The notes under the pieces are model-generated. The model did not search any database. It was not told where the DNA came from and worked only from the letters and a program-made list of their open reading frames with translations. The position numbers were made by a program, and so were the translations under genes. Of a stretch of DNA of 48,596 bases, positions 19,617-29,384 are shown in pieces. Source of the DNA: a virus; IMG/VR virus record IMGVR_UViG_3300017963_000085, positions 1 through 48,596 of that record. The stretch is one strand, 5' to 3'. Within the stretch, counting starts at the first letter, position 1. Each line of letters starts with the position of its first letter.

Positions 19617-21249
19617 GTCTATCCCGAAGGTAGGACAGAACCTCTCCTTCGACGCCACGTTCCTCTTTAGGCGCTTCGGCATACGCTCGCGCCCACTCGA
19701 CGATACGATGATCGCTCAGGCCATCATCTTCCCTGACTTCCCCAAGGGCCTCGATTTCATCCAGTCTATGTACTGCGATGGGGAGCCTTACTATAAGGAC
19801 GATGGGAAGGAGTGGTTCAAGTACTCTGACGGTGAGAAGAACTTCCGGATCTACTCCGCGAAGGACTCCGCTATGGTCGCTCAGATCTGGCCCAGGCAGC
19901 AGAAGGATCTGCATACTCAGGGCAACTGGGAAACCTACCTCCGTCAGAGGGGACTGCTCGAAGCCCTAGTGTTCATCGGCGAGAAGGGCATACGCATGGA
20001 CACTCACGGGCTAATCACGTCCGCTAAGATGGCGGAGGAGAAGATAGTTGAACTCGAGCGAGAACTACGAGAGATCGTCGGAGATGATACATTTAACTGG
20101 CGAAGCGTTGTTCAGCTTAAAAAATATTTCTATGGAACCCTCGGGCTACGTAAATATACAAGGCGTGGGGCTGTTACTACGGACGACAAAGCCCTTAAAC
20201 GGATGGCAACTAAAGGCGTTCGGGAAGCTTCCATCCTCCTTGAGCTTAGACATATCTCGAAGCTCCATGGAACTTACTATACCATGCAACTGGACACTGA
20301 TGAGCGGCTCAGGTGCTCCTTCAATCCAGTTGGCACTAAACAAGGGAGAATTAGTAGCTCTAAAACGATTTTTGGCACTGGTGGAAACCTGCAGAATCAG
20401 CCTCCAGATATGAAGAAACTCATGCTGGCTGACCCTGACTACGTGGTCTTTAGTATGGACCTGAGCCAGGCTGAGAACCGCGTCGTAGGCTTCATCGCGC
20501 CAGAGCCTAAGATGATTCAAGCCTTCGAAGCAGGCACAGACATTCACAGACAAACCGCCGCTATGATCTACGGCGTTAAGATGGAGGATGTGACAAGTGA
20601 ACAACGAGACTGGGGTAAGCGTGCCAATCACGGACTTAATTATGATCTTGGATATAAGTCCTTCGCCATGTACTACCAGATTCCTGAGCCAGAGGCTTCT
20701 TTTCTTGTGGAGCGATACCACTCTATCTACCCAGGGGTCAGGCAGTGGCACTCCCAAATCCAGCACGCCCTCGGACAGAATCGCACACTGACAAATCTGT
20801 TCGGGCGTAGGCGTGTGTTCATGGATCGCTGGGGCCATGACTTGTTCAAGGAGGCCTACTCCTACATCCCTCAGTCTACCGTTGCTGAGATGATGAACCA
20901 GTGGGGCTTCCGCTACATCTATGAGCACCAGGACTTGTTCAAGCAAGTTGAACTCCTGAACACAGTCCATGACTCCGTGATCTTCCAGATCCCGAGGTCT
21001 GCTGGCTGGAACTATATGGCTCAGGCGGTCATGCAGATTAAGGAGAGTCTGGAGCAACCTTTAACTGTCAACGGGATGACCTTCAACGTCCCAGTCGACA
21101 CGAAGGTCGGCTATAACCTGGACGAGAAAGGGATGTTTGAAATCAAAGCTAAGGCCTTGAAGGACAAGAGCGCTGAGGACCTGGCGTTTATGCTTCGGGC
21201 ATGGGAGGAAACAAGTGGAACTCAAACGGCAACTGGAGGATTGGATTGA
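19588..21249 (+). CDS. polA: Family A DNA polymerase, exonuclease II/III and polymerase domains (3' part)
   Basis: Continues the exonuclease in the +1 frame. Exo II is KVGQNLSFDATFL and Exo III is IYSAKDSAM. Polymerase motif A is FSMDLSQAENRVVG, the O-helix (motif B) is RDWGKRANHGLNYDLGYKS, and motif C is LNTVHDSVIF. At the position equal to E. coli Phe762 there is His, and the motif C Glu is replaced by Ser. The frame is open back to a TTG at 19411, but that upstream translation has no domain similarity, so 19588 marks where meaningful coding begins. It is the replicative polymerase of this phage. No independent start is convincing. Confidence 0.88.
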   Translation, partial: REIAGLLEDESIPKVGQNLSFDATFLFRRFGIRSRPLDDTMIAQAIIFPDFPKGLDFIQSMYCDGEPYYKDDGKEWFKYSDGEKNFRIYSAKDSAMVAQIWPRQQKDLHTQGNWETYLRQRGLLEALVFIGEKGIRMDTHGLITSAKMAEEKIVELERELREIVGDDTFNWRSVVQLKKYFYGTLGLRKYTRRGAVTTDDKALKRMATKGVREASILLELRHISKLHGTYYTMQLDTDERLRCSFNPVGTKQGRISSSKTIFGTGGNLQNQPPDMKKLMLADPDYVVFSMDLSQAENRVVGFIAPEPKMIQAFEAGTDIHRQTAAMIYGVKMEDVTSEQRDWGKRANHGLNYDLGYKSFAMYYQIPEPEASFLVERYHSIYPGVRQWHSQIQHALGQNRTLTNLFGRRRVFMDRWGHDLFKEAYSYIPQSTVAEMMNQWGFRYIYEHQDLFKQVELLNTVHDSVIFQIPRSAGWNYMAQAVMQIKESLEQPLTVNGMTFNVPVDTKVGYNLDEKGMFEIKAKALKDKSAEDLAFMLRAWEETSGTQTATGGLD

Positions 21250-22534
21250 CGGGTTCATGAGTTGGACCGTGAGCACTGAACCTCCCAGACTGTATCGGAA
21301 GTGGGTGGCTGTGAGCACTATCGCAGCGGCCCTTGGACGGCGGTGTTGTTATCACCTCGGCCACTTGATATTCTATCCGAACTTCTACGTGGTCCTCGTG
21401 GGTCCGCCTGCTGCTCGTAAGGGCACAGCGATGGGACTCGGTCGGCACCTCGGAGATGAGGCTGGAATAATCTACGCGCCGAGCAAAGCCACTGTCCAAG
21501 CCTTGGTGGACATGATGAAGTCAAACACAGACATGAGCACGAATGAGTCCGGCACTACACAGTTTAACGCCTCCGTCAATATAAACGCGCCGGAATTAAC
21601 TGTGTTCCTGGGATATAACCAGCAGGACCTTCTGTCTCATCTCTGTGACTGGTTCGACTGTCCATCTATCTACCGATACAAAACGATCAACAGGGGCGAG
21701 GAGACTCTCAACCAGGTATGGGTGAATCTCCTGGGTGCGACGACTCCCTCACTCCTGCGCACTAGTCTTCCTGAAGAGACAGTCGGTGGCGGTCTGGCTA
21801 GCCGAGTTATCTTCGTGTTTGAGGAAGACAAGGAACGTATGATAGTTATTCCTGGCGTCCCGAATGAGAAGCGGTCTGCAAAGGAGATCGAGGAAGTCCT
21901 GGCTGATCTTAAGATAGGCGAGAGAAAGCTGGTCCACGATCTGAACCAGATGAAGACCCTTAGTGGCCAGTTTCGCTTCGGGCCAGATGTCAACGATGGC
22001 TATTATAACTTCCGTGCGGAGAGTGAACTATGGGTGCCTAAGCATCCGAAGCTCTCTTGGTATAAGGGACGTAGGCCAGGCCACGTGCTCAAACTCGCTA
22101 TGGTATTCTCGGCAGCTCGGAGCAACAGCATGATTATCTCCAGCGAAGATCTCCAGGATGCCATAGACCTGTTAGCTGAGACTGAGCTCAAGATGCCCAG
22201 GACCTACGCAGGTGTTGGGCAGAACCCTCTGTCTCACATCATGGAGGATATGAAGGATCACCTTAGGGTGGTCAAGGTCGCTAGTATTAGGCAACTCGTT
22301 GAGCGATATCAGAGTGATATAACGCTCGAGGAAACACGGCGAGTCATCCAAACCCTCGGTGTCATGAGGTTAATAAAGTTCGACGCCCATAACGAAGTTG
22401 CTTACTGGGCCGAAGAAGGAGATACTAAAAATGTCGCAGGACAACGCGGAGCAAATACTCCGAGCCCTCCGAAAGGCGGGAAAGATAACAGAACAGGACA
22501 TAGCAGCAGTTGGAGTAATAAGCCCGTTGATTAA
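21215..22534 (+). CDS. DUF3987-type replicative helicase/ATPase (439 aa)
   Basis: Residues 55-75 contain FYVVLVGPPAARKGT, a Walker-A-like loop of the DUF3987 family (primase-associated phage helicases). KASIRQLVERYQ-like winged-helix features follow near residue 355, and the end is Ser/Pro/Gly-rich. The GTG at 21215 lies behind GGGAGGAAACAA and overlaps the polymerase by 35 bp. Probably the replicative DNA helicase. No separate primase is seen; I cannot tell whether this protein or the host provides it. Confidence 0.78.
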   Translation: MELKRQLEDWIDGFMSWTVSTEPPRLYRKWVAVSTIAAALGRRCCYHLGHLIFYPNFYVVLVGPPAARKGTAMGLGRHLGDEAGIIYAPSKATVQALVDMMKSNTDMSTNESGTTQFNASVNINAPELTVFLGYNQQDLLSHLCDWFDCPSIYRYKTINRGEETLNQVWVNLLGATTPSLLRTSLPEETVGGGLASRVIFVFEEDKERMIVIPGVPNEKRSAKEIEEVLADLKIGERKLVHDLNQMKTLSGQFRFGPDVNDGYYNFRAESELWVPKHPKLSWYKGRRPGHVLKLAMVFSAARSNSMIISSEDLQDAIDLLAETELKMPRTYAGVGQNPLSHIMEDMKDHLRVVKVASIRQLVERYQSDITLEETRRVIQTLGVMRLIKFDAHNEVAYWAEEGDTKNVAGQRGANTPSPPKGGKDNRTGHSSSWSNKPVD

Positions 22535-23072
22535 GAAGGCTGCTATGGTCATTCACACAACTTGGTGTCCTCACAACCATGACAGTGAGTGTGGTTGGGA
22601 AGCTGAAGAGCAGGTAACCTTGGATGGCAGTGACATATGGACAAGGCCTGCTCACCAGTACTGGCTGAGGCTCACCAATAACTTCATGGATCGGCTGGAC
22701 ATCACGAGTGAGCGGTTCTCGCAAGCTTACCGGGACGCTACACGTATACTGAAAAAGGAGTCAGACCAGGTTGTTACCCTGATCCGACTCCTTGTCAGTC
22801 GTAATACGTTCTGGAAGTTTATCGACGAGACACCCGAAGCTCACGCAGGCCCCGAGCTCGCATCACTCGGTGAACCCGACGAACTAGACGATCAATTCGC
22901 AGAAGCTTTTGCTCGTCTGAAAGCCGCTGGAAACCCGGAGCTTGGATCAGCCGAGACAGAGACTCCTTCGTCTGAGCGCCGTAAGCCATCGCATAGCGAT
23001 GATACATCTCAGGCGGCATCGTCACACTCTGACCATCAATCTCAAACTTCTGAGAAGGAAGGCCAGGCATAG
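22431..23072 (+). CDS. Hypothetical protein ending in antisense overlap (213 aa)
   Basis: ATG at 22431 after AAGGAGATACTAAAA, overlapping the helicase tail by 104 bp. Residues 1-50 contain a helix-rich LRALRKAGKITEQDIAAVGV segment, then WCPHNHDSECGW, a Cys/His group. From residue about 130 the coding overlaps the minus-strand giant gene by 254 bp and becomes Ser/Thr/Glu-rich and low in complexity. It is the last gene of the rightward block and no terminator separates it from the opposing late block. No family recognised. Confidence 0.68.
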   Translation: MSQDNAEQILRALRKAGKITEQDIAAVGVISPLIKKAAMVIHTTWCPHNHDSECGWEAEEQVTLDGSDIWTRPAHQYWLRLTNNFMDRLDITSERFSQAYRDATRILKKESDQVVTLIRLLVSRNTFWKFIDETPEAHAGPELASLGEPDELDDQFAEAFARLKAAGNPELGSAETETPSSERRKPSHSDDTSQAASSHSDHQSQTSEKEGQA

Positions 23073-26000
23073 CGTCGAGCCGCGCTAGCTCCTCTTCAAC
23101 GGGGTCCAGGTCCGGGGTTGACCACTTAAGCGGAAGCCACTGGCGGAGGGCATTACCAGGTATGGTAATCTCCTCTCCAAAGGCATCCACTCGTGGAAAG
23201 CCCCGGTCCTGTTCCTCAAACACTGCCGAGTCCCACGGAAGAGTCTGCGCGAGTTCGCTCACCCACCCAGTTCTTTCACGAACCTTAGCCTCCTCTGGCC
23301 CACCAGCAAATGCAAACTTCGCTTCCCACGCACGGCTGAGGGAACGGAAGAAACTACTCGCAGGCACCAAGCTGGCCGGGATCCTCTCCAGAGTTCTCTT
23401 CGCACCTTCCCCGATGTTAGGCTTAAAGAGCCTCTCCACATTCTCCGCGTAAGTGCTGGCGATAAGATTCTCATAGACTCCGTTGGCCAGCTGGAGCATA
23501 GTCTGCACCATGACGTTCTCGTCCTCTTCCACCTCAGGATTCGTGAACGCCTGCCAGGCAGTTGCTATGCTGCTGATCACAGTGTTCAGGGGCTCGACCC
23601 TGTTATAACTAACCCATGTCCCGCCCATCCAGCTAGGCATCCTAATCGCATAAGGGATCTTCCCTTGCTGATAGAAGGCCGCGCGCTTGGTCGGACTCTC
23701 AGGCACGTTGGTCGTGATGTCATCACTATCAAACATGAGCATCAAGATAGTTGCAAGCACCGTGCCCTCGAACTGCCTGGCCAGGAGCTCCACGTCTGCT
23801 TCCCGTAAGCGCTGCCGATTGGCTACTGCACCGAGTCCCGGTGTCATCTCGATCCCACGCTTAAAGATGTTCGTTAGCGTGTTCACAAACGGCACCACGA
23901 GGCGACCGGCCTGGAACGGCAATTTATCCCGCCAGTGCATCACGAACCGCGCTGTGCGCCCTGGGCGGTCGTTGAACGTTGCCATTGCCGCGAAGTCCCT
24001 AGCCTGCTGGACAAGCTTCTTAGGCGGGTGCGCGAGAATGTCCCTCATAGGCTTGCCGGTCTTTCGGCTTTCCCTATACGCCAGCGAGTTCATCTGTGCA
24101 TCAAAGGCTAGCGTCCTGAAGTAAACATCCATAGCGAACAGGGCGTTGCCAGGGAACGAGACTATCGGTGCGACTTTCCGGAGCGCTGCATGAGGACTCC
24201 TTGCGAAGGCTCTCCGCGCACTCCCCATGTCGATAGCGAACTTGCTCGCTATATCAGGCATCGTGCGGCCCTTGAGGGTCTCCCGAACCAGGTGGGTTTC
24301 CTTCACCTCCTGCCGGCCACGCTTCAAGCCAGCCAAGAACGGTGCGACTTCCTCGAAGAACACCTGCCGTTCCTTCCCACGGATAGTCGGGAATACCCAC
24401 TGCAGGGCCTTCGCTACGAGGTTGTTACTGGAGCCGGCCTTCGTCAACGCCCTATCAATCGTGGCCTGGACGTAGCGATCAGGAACCTGATGCGCCAACC
24501 ACATAGCGTTGTTCCCTACATTCACCAAGTGCGTCGGGACACCTGAGAGCCAGCCGTTCATCACATACTCCCAGAAGTAATCCGAAGCGCGAGGATCCTT
24601 CAGCCTCTTGTTAAAGTCCTGCACAAGTGCTTCATTATTAATTCCACCAGTGTCCAGGAGCACACTCAGTTCCTGCAACTCCGCCGTCGTGAGCCTCCGA
24701 TTGAGATTCTGCACTGCCTTAATCACTGCAGTCGGTCCAGCGTTCACGTTCATGCTCTGCAGGGCTCTACCAGCGAACCGGCTCAGGTCACCGAGCAGGC
24801 GGAGTTCCTTATGCAGCTCCGTGTCCAGCGCCTCCAACTGCACGTCGGCGTTCTTACCAGTCATCTCGACCATCCCCTCGACTCTTGCGATCTCCTCAAA
24901 GATCTTCTTGAAGCGAAGGTTGGCTTTGATTCTCAGGGCCAGCATCCCATGTATACTGATCCGTCCACCACCTCTGCCGAACTCCCTCTGAATACGCTGC
25001 AGGGTCTTAGGCTTCGTGAGAATGTCCAGGGCCCTGGCGTGAAGCTGCGCACTGGTCAACGCCTCAGCTTCCAGTTCCGCTGCGTCCACACCTTCCACCG
25101 CGAAATCAAGCTCATGCAGGATCTCATTATGCTTGATGTTCACACGGAAGGGACTAACCGGCTCATCAGCATCGGAGTACTTAAATGTCCCAGGCTGCCG
25201 GCTCTCGTTGATCTCACTCGAACCCTTATGATAAATGTCACTCAGGTGCTTCGCTGCCGCCCGAGGCTCCAGTGCCAGGTTCTGATCTATGTGCTTAGCA
25301 AGACGCGCATTAAGTGCATGAATCACATCCTCAGCCAGGACATCCCTCCCTCGCCAAGAAGCATACTTAACACGAGCCGCATGCCATAGGTCATGAATCC
25401 AGTTCACGAACCTGGCCCATGTGCTTTCGCTCGCTTTGATCTGTCGGGCTGCGAAGTAATCCCCTACCATGTCCGAGAGGGTTTCTTCCGCCAGGTGGTC
25501 CTGAATTGCCTGCTGCTGTTGGTCAGGCGTTAGGCCAGCTGGAACGGCCTGAGCCGCAGTAGCTGCCCTCGCAGCCTGTTCTTTCTGCGTCCTGGACACA
25601 TCCACCATCTTAGCTATCTCGAGGCCTTGCTGAACCAGCGGGTGATTCTTACCCATTAGCTCAATCAGTCTATGCGTCGCCTCGTGGCCGATGTGAGAGA
25701 AGTTAGCATCCCGGCTGAACCAGACTTCTCCAGTCCGCGTATTCACAACTGCGTTCTTCTTCCTGCCATCAGGTCCAGTGATCTGCCCACCAGTCCAGTG
25801 CACTGTCGAGAAGAAGCCATTCTTGACCAGGATGTTCGTGAGCCTATGGCGCTGGAGGATCGAAGGCTCCCGGCTCTGAATCTCAGCGGGAGACATGAAG
25901 CTCACACCGTCAACACTATAGCCGAAGGACTCCAGGCCTCCATAGCGCGTGGAGTACTGGAACGCGTCCTCCTCATTCTGATCGTAACCCTCAGGCGTTT

Positions 26001-28197
26001 CGTTCAGATCCTCAGGAATAAACGTGCGCCGAGTGTCAAGGTCAGACATCTTGAGCTCACTAATGTCCTTCCCAAGAGCATCAGCTATGGCCTGCAGCTC
26101 AGCGGGATTCTGTCCATAGGACTGTTCCACTGTAAAGGGCAGACCGCCAGCTTCATGCTCCGCTTTATTTGCCTCTATAATATCCCGGTTCAGGTTAAGC
26201 CTACGGTCCCGAGCTTCAGTAGGCGTAATACCTTCCGCTTCCGCTGCTGCTATATCTGCGCCACTAACCCCAGGCGCTACACGCCGAGGCCGCGGACGAG
26301 TTTCCCCAGTCTGTTCCGTGACTGTAGCCTGCCTCTCACGCTGCCGACGATCACGCTCACGACGCTGCTCCAGGCCCTGCAGATACTTCTCATACCGAGC
26401 AAGCTCCGTGGGAGTCATGGCCCCTAAGGTCTCTTTCCCAATAGCTCCGCCTCTGCGCTTCCTCCGCTGGTTCGGACGGAGAACAGTTTTCTCCAGGGCT
26501 TGAACCTCCTCACGCAGCGTCCGAATCTCCTGTCGAGTCTCCGCTCTCCTGGCCCTCTCCTCGGCTGAGCTATACCGCCTGGGTCTGATGTTCCTGCCTC
26601 GGGATCTCTGGTTCAGGTAGAAGAGCAAACCATCACCAGTCACATCCCCAGGGTTCACCATAGTCCACTGCGTATGCAGCTCCGCCATTGCCTCGTCGTA
26701 AGCCGCCATAGTTTTCTTCGGCTCACGACCTTGGGCAAACTGTGCTTCCAACCTAGCAGCCGCCGCGTTAGCAGCATCGAGAGCCAACTCAATAGACTCA
26801 TTGGACTCCCATTGTGCAGCAGGGCCACCCTCAGAGAGAATGATTCGGGAGGTCGGAAGCTCAACCGTGGGACCACTTGCCTCGGCACGAACCACTGTGC
26901 GGGGCTGCCCATCAGGTCCACGAACTTCCTCAACCTCTTGCTCTCCACCGATCTCGACTGTAGGAGCAGGCAACAGATAAGTGGTGCTCTTAGCCTCCGC
27001 CAGGAGAGGGATCGGCTGAGGCTGGATCTGCTCCCTAATCTGCTCTTCCGCCGTGGCAGTTATCTGCGGTAGTAGAAGAACTTCCTGGTCAGCCTGTAAA
27101 TCAGGCATGTTCTCAGGATTCTCTCCGAACATCACGTTGTAGAACTTGACCTGCCTCATATGCCTTTGGAGGTCCTCAAGAACAGAGGGATCTCCAGTGG
27201 CTCTCCATCGTGCCTCGAAGGAGTCTATGACCTTATTCGTAACCTCCCCATGAGCGAGCTTATCTGTCTCCTCTCTAGCCCGCTCGAAGATCATGCGGTC
27301 CTCACGTAGCCCACGCCGATACTTCGGGGCGAGCTTGAGCGTGGTTAGCAGGCCACCACCAAGGGCACCTCCAAGAGCCGCCATCCCGACGCCTTCCGTC
27401 AGGGCCTGCTCTGAATCGGTGAAGTACTTATGCAGCGCGTTGGCCAGGAGTTCCTGCGTGCCTTCCTCCGCACCTTCACCGAGCATCAACTGCGCCATGC
27501 TACGGGCACCCTGGCCCAGCTTACCACCGAGAAAGTCAAATCCGATCTTCCTCAACACTCCCGGTGTAACGTTCTTAAGGGCCGGAGCTAGGATCTTATT
27601 GATCTTAGTCCACCCGAGGCCAGCACCTACAGCTCCAGATCCAACCGTCTGGACGAACTCATTAAACGGGTCAGCGGCTTCCTCGGGATGAGCTTGCCGG
27701 TATTCGTGTATCCGCTTACGGGCAGATCCGCTGCTTTGCAACCCGTAGTGCGCGACCACAGCCCAAGCTGTATAAGGGCCACCAAGTAATGCAACAGCGC
27801 TCGGAACAATACTTCCGACGACACCACCGGCGAACTCACTGGCTCCTCCGACAGTTTCGTATTGATGCTCCTGCGCGAATCTTTGGGCTTCCTCGAACTC
27901 TCCCACGAGGGAGTAGTAGTCCGAAACGGTCTGCACACCGGAGTTATAAGCGGACTTGAAAAAGTTCTCAATAGCTCCGATCTCATCATTAGGATCCTCT
28001 GGCTGCGGCCCAAGAGAGGAGAGGAAGTTACTCTTCACCCTCTCTTGTTGGTCAGGTCTAAGGGCCTGGAAACCTTTCTCTTTAGCAATGTGCCCGTCGA
28101 AGAAGTTCGAGGCGACCCTGCTCTTATCTTCATGGCTCAGTGCTTGGAATCCAGGCTCTTGAAGGATCCTTTCCCAGGGGTCGACGAGGAGTGGCAT
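22819..28197 (-). CDS. Giant internal virion protein with HEATH metallopeptidase motif (1792 aa)
   Basis: Probably an ejection protein stored in the head and delivered with DNA, as in other podoviruses. Visible parts: repeats GFQALSHEDKSRV (about 16-28) and GFQALRPDQQERV (about 42-54); a Gly-zipper hydrophobic region (about 120-290); HEATH (838-842) with downstream EETLSDMV, a gluzincin-type zinc-protease arrangement; and a region from about 1180 resembling LPD38-type polyvalent phage proteins. A third GFQRLSDEQK copy lies near the C-terminus. The protease could act on peptidoglycan-linked or host proteins during entry. Last gene of the late block; ATG after TAAGGAGAACACT. Confidence 0.8.
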   Translation of the reverse strand: MPLLVDPWERILQEPGFQALSHEDKSRVASNFFDGHIAKEKGFQALRPDQQERVKSNFLSSLGPQPEDPNDEIGAIENFFKSAYNSGVQTVSDYYSLVGEFEEAQRFAQEHQYETVGGASEFAGGVVGSIVPSAVALLGGPYTAWAVVAHYGLQSSGSARKRIHEYRQAHPEEAADPFNEFVQTVGSGAVGAGLGWTKINKILAPALKNVTPGVLRKIGFDFLGGKLGQGARSMAQLMLGEGAEEGTQELLANALHKYFTDSEQALTEGVGMAALGGALGGGLLTTLKLAPKYRRGLREDRMIFERAREETDKLAHGEVTNKVIDSFEARWRATGDPSVLEDLQRHMRQVKFYNVMFGENPENMPDLQADQEVLLLPQITATAEEQIREQIQPQPIPLLAEAKSTTYLLPAPTVEIGGEQEVEEVRGPDGQPRTVVRAEASGPTVELPTSRIILSEGGPAAQWESNESIELALDAANAAAARLEAQFAQGREPKKTMAAYDEAMAELHTQWTMVNPGDVTGDGLLFYLNQRSRGRNIRPRRYSSAEERARRAETRQEIRTLREEVQALEKTVLRPNQRRKRRGGAIGKETLGAMTPTELARYEKYLQGLEQRRERDRRQRERQATVTEQTGETRPRPRRVAPGVSGADIAAAEAEGITPTEARDRRLNLNRDIIEANKAEHEAGGLPFTVEQSYGQNPAELQAIADALGKDISELKMSDLDTRRTFIPEDLNETPEGYDQNEEDAFQYSTRYGGLESFGYSVDGVSFMSPAEIQSREPSILQRHRLTNILVKNGFFSTVHWTGGQITGPDGRKKNAVVNTRTGEVWFSRDANFSHIGHEATHRLIELMGKNHPLVQQGLEIAKMVDVSRTQKEQAARAATAAQAVPAGLTPDQQQQAIQDHLAEETLSDMVGDYFAARQIKASESTWARFVNWIHDLWHAARVKYASWRGRDVLAEDVIHALNARLAKHIDQNLALEPRAAAKHLSDIYHKGSSEINESRQPGTFKYSDADEPVSPFRVNIKHNEILHELDFAVEGVDAAELEAEALTSAQLHARALDILTKPKTLQRIQREFGRGGGRISIHGMLALRIKANLRFKKIFEEIARVEGMVEMTGKNADVQLEALDTELHKELRLLGDLSRFAGRALQSMNVNAGPTAVIKAVQNLNRRLTTAELQELSVLLDTGGINNEALVQDFNKRLKDPRASDYFWEYVMNGWLSGVPTHLVNVGNNAMWLAHQVPDRYVQATIDRALTKAGSSNNLVAKALQWVFPTIRGKERQVFFEEVAPFLAGLKRGRQEVKETHLVRETLKGRTMPDIASKFAIDMGSARRAFARSPHAALRKVAPIVSFPGNALFAMDVYFRTLAFDAQMNSLAYRESRKTGKPMRDILAHPPKKLVQQARDFAAMATFNDRPGRTARFVMHWRDKLPFQAGRLVVPFVNTLTNIFKRGIEMTPGLGAVANRQRLREADVELLARQFEGTVLATILMLMFDSDDITTNVPESPTKRAAFYQQGKIPYAIRMPSWMGGTWVSYNRVEPLNTVISSIATAWQAFTNPEVEEDENVMVQTMLQLANGVYENLIASTYAENVERLFKPNIGEGAKRTLERIPASLVPASSFFRSLSRAWEAKFAFAGGPEEAKVRERTGWVSELAQTLPWDSAVFEEQDRGFPRVDAFGEEITIPGNALRQWLPLKWSTPDLDPVEEELARLDAMPGLPSQKFEIDGQSVTMPPEMYHRYAMAYGAQTKESLSRLIQAPGFQRLSDEQKLLRIDRLVRRVHRVMRARGLRELRVSRR

Positions 28198-28207
28198 AGT
28201 GTTCTCC

Positions 28208-29371
28208 TTATCGTGAACGAGTGGTTTCAGACACAGTAGGAGTCGGCTGGTTACTACGGCGAGCTAGCAGAGGCATGAGGATCGGCGCTATCTCGCTGAT
28301 GTCATTGCCCTGCTGAAACATGGCGTAGCCCAGGAGCTCCACTGGATCATTGGGATTGTAAGGGTTGCCAGCCTTCTTAGGCCCATACATGGTATCGAGC
28401 TGAGCCTGACTAACACCCTTGGTTCCTTCCTGCACACCTGCGCCACCGGCCCGAGGCACGTTGATTCCAGCCGCCCACTTGAGCCAGGTCTCACCCTGCA
28501 TCTGGTCAGCCATCTCGCCAAGGCCGTTAGCGCGCAGTGCATCCTCAAAAACAATAGCTAGTTCTTCTGGCGTAGAGATTTCGGTCTTGAAGGAGGACAC
28601 GGTGCGAAGGGCAGCGTTATACTTAGCCAGCTGCTCAACGTCTTTCCCGACCTGGGCTTCGATAGCCTTCAGGCGGCCACCGATCTCCTTATCAATCTCC
28701 AACATCCTGTTCTGATGCTTCTGGTTCTCGAGTTCTATATCCTCCACGCCACGCTGTTTAATCTGCTCAATAGTCTGTGTGCCCTGCGCCGCGAGTAACT
28801 CCTTCTGGCGCTCAGTAGCACCCTTGAAATCTGCACTGCCAGGCTCGATACCAGCTTCCCGAGCCATGCCAGCCAGCACCTCATCCGACAGGCCAGCCTC
28901 TGCACCTTCCCGAATGTTAGCCAGGGCCTTAGCACGCCGTTCGAGCTCCGCGCCCTGTGATTCCTCCAGTCTCTTCTCTCGCTCAAACCGACGCCGCTGA
29001 GCACGCTCTGTCAAGCTCTCAATCTGTTCTACGTCCTCCGCTCCGAGGCCAGTCAGATCCTCAGGCGTGAGCTCCTCCCCGGCCAGACTTCGCGCAAGGG
29101 CATTGCGGATGCGCGTGTCCCTTGCACCCTCTACAGCCACAGCACCCAGGCGCGCACCAATACCTTCCGGCTGAATGGCTTGAGCGACCTGACCCAGGAG
29201 ACTAGCGATAGTTAAATCCCGCTGGCTACCACGACCTAGAGCGGCTGGTGCCGTTGTGCTGGTAGTAGTCCTCGACCCAGGAAGATTATTCCCTGGGCCT
29301 CGCGGGACAGTAGGAAGACCTGCTTCTGAGGGCAGGCCAGTCCCACTTATTATATTCGACAACATAGTCAT
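28208..29371 (-). CDS. Internal virion protein candidate (387 aa)
   Basis: A helical, charged protein with long coiled-coil stretches (about residues 120-260) and a Gly/Pro/Thr-rich start. It lies between two other probable ejection proteins, which suggests the middle component of a three-protein ejection set like that of T7-type phages; there is no sequence match I can name. ATG after GGAGAGCAACC, just behind operator-like site 7. Ends 10 bp before the giant gene. Confidence 0.65.
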   Translation of the reverse strand: MTMLSNIISGTGLPSEAGLPTVPRGPGNNLPGSRTTTSTTAPAALGRGSQRDLTIASLLGQVAQAIQPEGIGARLGAVAVEGARDTRIRNALARSLAGEELTPEDLTGLGAEDVEQIESLTERAQRRRFEREKRLEESQGAELERRAKALANIREGAEAGLSDEVLAGMAREAGIEPGSADFKGATERQKELLAAQGTQTIEQIKQRGVEDIELENQKHQNRMLEIDKEIGGRLKAIEAQVGKDVEQLAKYNAALRTVSSFKTEISTPEELAIVFEDALRANGLGEMADQMQGETWLKWAAGINVPRAGGAGVQEGTKGVSQAQLDTMYGPKKAGNPYNPNDPVELLGYAMFQQGNDISEIAPILMPLLARRSNQPTPTVSETTRSR

Positions 29372-29384
29372 GGTTGCTCTCCTA

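Noticed and set aside
20146-21057. 303-codon minus-strand frame across the polymerase
   Set aside because: It is antisense to clear polymerase motifs and has no ribosome site.
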